This document shows positions 62,731 through 64,000 of a stretch of DNA of 64,000 nt, piece after piece. Numbering within the stretch: position 1 is the first letter of the stretch; the number at the start of each line of letters is the position of its first letter. The position numbers were made by a program, and so were the translations under genes. Location: positions 1,302,001 to 1,366,000 of the forward strand of contig NZ_QEWR01000002.1 in the NCBI RefSeq assembly GCF_003121925.1. The letters run 5' to 3'. The notes under the pieces are model-generated. The model had not been told where the DNA came from. It made no database searches and saw only the letters and a list, made by a program, of their open reading frames with translations. This stretch comes from Ignatzschineria indica (GTDB lineage: Bacteria > Pseudomonadota > Gammaproteobacteria > Cardiobacteriales > Wohlfahrtiimonadaceae).

Positions 62731-64000
62731 CTACCTAAAATCTAACTGGTAGAGTGCAAACTTTTCAGCATCTTCTCCAACTCTCTTAATAGGATATTGT
62801 GATGTCTGCGAAATAATAGATTCGGCTAAAGCGCTATTAGCAGACTCTAGCAAAACCGATCGTCCTTCAAGCGCGGATTGATCAAGAGACCAATTGCAAT
62901 CAGGGTTGATACTCAACATCTGCGCCCCCTTCTCCATAATATAAGAGAGGATTACTTCGGGAATCTCCTTCATCGTGCTACAAACCATATTGCCTTTTCC
63001 CGCGCCGGGAAAACGATCCACCAAAGCTCTATAACTATTAGTTGCTAGATAGAATCGATCCTCTGGCAAAATCTTTCTCCCCCCATGCTCTAGATTAACA
63101 ATTCGCTCACTCTCCTGATTCATCAATGTTAGATCAGGGGCATAACGAGGAGCCACCGTTGGATCAATCTGATAAGTAATTCCTTTAATGACATCAAAAT
63201 TATAAGGACGATATTTCGCCCAATTAATCAGATGTTGCACTTCATCCATTGGTAAAATCTGATGGTAGATACTTGCACAACACTCAAGCCACTCTTTTAA
63301 ATTCTCTCCCGAGATCTCTAAAACAACTAGATAGTTGGGATAGACATAGAGATCAGCAATATCTTTAAAAGAGAGCTTTCCAGGAGAGATTTCGGTAAAG
63401 TAAGTGGGATCATCTTTTCGACTTCCCACCTTAAAGAGTGGAACTGCGGAAAGAAGCGGAAGCTCTTCTCGATGAGGAAGCTCCGCTAACAGCTTCTCGG
63501 CATAATGGCTCTGCGCATCAGCAACGATCTGAATACAATTATCATCTTGTATCAAAGAGAGATAACTATAAAACCCGCTATCGGTATAACCAACGGGAAC
63601 ATTCATCGTTTCACGAATCACCTCATGTGCCACTTCGATACTCTTCCAATAGAGAGGATTAATCGCTCTGCCAGGAGCTAAATAACTATCAATCCCGCGC
63701 AACTCACTCTTTCCTGATTCAAGTAGTTGCCAGCCTTCATCACTCTCAACTAATTCTAGATCGATCACGCCTAACCATTTTGCCCATGATCCCGGCATGA
63801 CAGTAGGTGTACCACAAATGGTCCCCGCATCAACATCAAAACCTAAGGAACTTAATTCACGATAACTTTCAGAAGGAAAACGACGATGCTGATGACCTGT
63901 AATTAGAAGATCCACATCCTCAATCTGAGCGATATAGTAGCCACTATTCTCCATCTCCTCCTCAAAAGGACGCTTAGAGAGACCTGTATGGGCTAAAACA
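62731..64000 (-). CDS. cpdB: 2',3'-cyclic-nucleotide 2'-phosphodiesterase/3'-nucleotidase, 5' end outside the window
   Basis: The C-terminal 423 codons of a CpdB-like protein; the frame runs open to base 64000, so the N-terminal catalytic part is cut. Visible are the end of the metallophosphoesterase domain (VLAHTGLS and LLITGHQHRRFP, with metal-binding His residues). The 5'-nucleotidase C-terminal domain follows (ELPLLSAVPLFKVGSR, YVYPNYLVVLEISGENLKEWLE, DVIKGITYQIDP). CpdB normally works in the periplasm on 2',3'-cyclic nucleotides and 3'-nucleotides. It converges with the DUF3482 gene. Confidence 0.88.
   Translation of the reverse strand, partial: VLAHTGLSKRPFEEEMENSGYYIAQIEDVDLLITGHQHRRFPSESYRELSSLGFDVDAGTICGTPTVMPGSWAKWLGVIDLELVESDEGWQLLESGKSELRGIDSYLAPGRAINPLYWKSIEVAHEVIRETMNVPVGYTDSGFYSYLSLIQDDNCIQIVADAQSHYAEKLLAELPHREELPLLSAVPLFKVGSRKDDPTYFTEISPGKLSFKDIADLYVYPNYLVVLEISGENLKEWLECCASIYHQILPMDEVQHLINWAKYRPYNFDVIKGITYQIDPTVAPRYAPDLTLMNQESERIVNLEHGGRKILPEDRFYLATNSYRALVDRFPGAGKGNMVCSTMKEIPEVILSYIMEKGAQMLSINPDCNWSLDQSALEGRSVLLESANSALAESIISQTSQYPIKRVGEDAEKFALYQLDFR

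Noticed and set aside
1-64000. tRNA, rRNA, CRISPR array, insertion sequence or prophage
   Set aside because: No GTTCRA-type T-loop with a cloverleaf, rRNA-like sequence, regular spaced repeat, transposase or integrase was recognised on either strand.

Overview
The window is a chromosomal segment of a low-GC (roughly 40% by eye) gammaproteobacterium. The evidence is the gene content and order: cmk-rpsA, hemC-hemD-hemX-hemY, cyoABCDE, a System I (ccm) cytochrome c maturation operon, MetR, ErpA, QmcA and CydAB. The AT-rich gammaproteobacterial style recalls Cardiobacteriales such as Ignatzschineria or Wohlfahrtiimonas, but that is an impression from memory, not a demonstrated assignment. No phage, insertion sequence, CRISPR array, rRNA or tRNA was seen. 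Both ends cut genes: rpsA on the left and a CpdB-like phosphoesterase on the right.

Left third (1-25 kb): rpsA and cmk on the minus strand; the heme genes hemC, a fused hemD-hemX reading frame and hemY; folP with an unusual substrate-loop residue; the ABC-F ATPase yheS; the cytochrome bo3 operon cyoABCD with cyoE set apart; an SDR (ydfG), a dipeptidase, an outer-membrane barrel protein, alr, a GST-like protein, ygfZ, a group III-type phosphofructokinase and ridA.

Middle (25-45 kb): a marR-acrA-acrB efflux operon whose palindromic operator lies on its promoter; the folate-independent methionine synthase pair mesD-mesX (DUF1852) divergent from metR; a ccmC-D-E-F-G-H-I-A-B operon that includes a 52-codon ccmD; and the three-gene transhydrogenase pntAA-pntAB-pntB. 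The gap after pntB holds seven DnaA-box-like sequences in one orientation, four of them perfect TTATCCACA.

Right third (45-64 kb): an acetamidase/formamidase-family gene, polA, a TauE/SafE permease and a 1.1 kb gap whose second half looks like a promoter followed by about 330 nt of stacked hairpins, a candidate new structured RNA just upstream of aspS. Then come aspS, cydAB with a DUF2474-like small subunit, a LysR regulator, erpA, qmcA-nfeD, and a DUF2868/DUF3482 membrane protein-GTPase pair.

Physiologically the genes describe aerobic or microaerobic respiration with two quinol oxidases (bo3 and bd), heme synthesis and export to cytochromes c, NADPH balance through transhydrogenase, and an oxygen-requiring route to methionine. 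The best candidates for undescribed biology are the structured RNA region (50946-51275), the DnaA-box cluster (44919-45222), the internally initiated hemD-hemX frame, the DUF2868/DUF3482 pair, and a strong excess of the hexamer GCCGGC (36 copies counted by eye).
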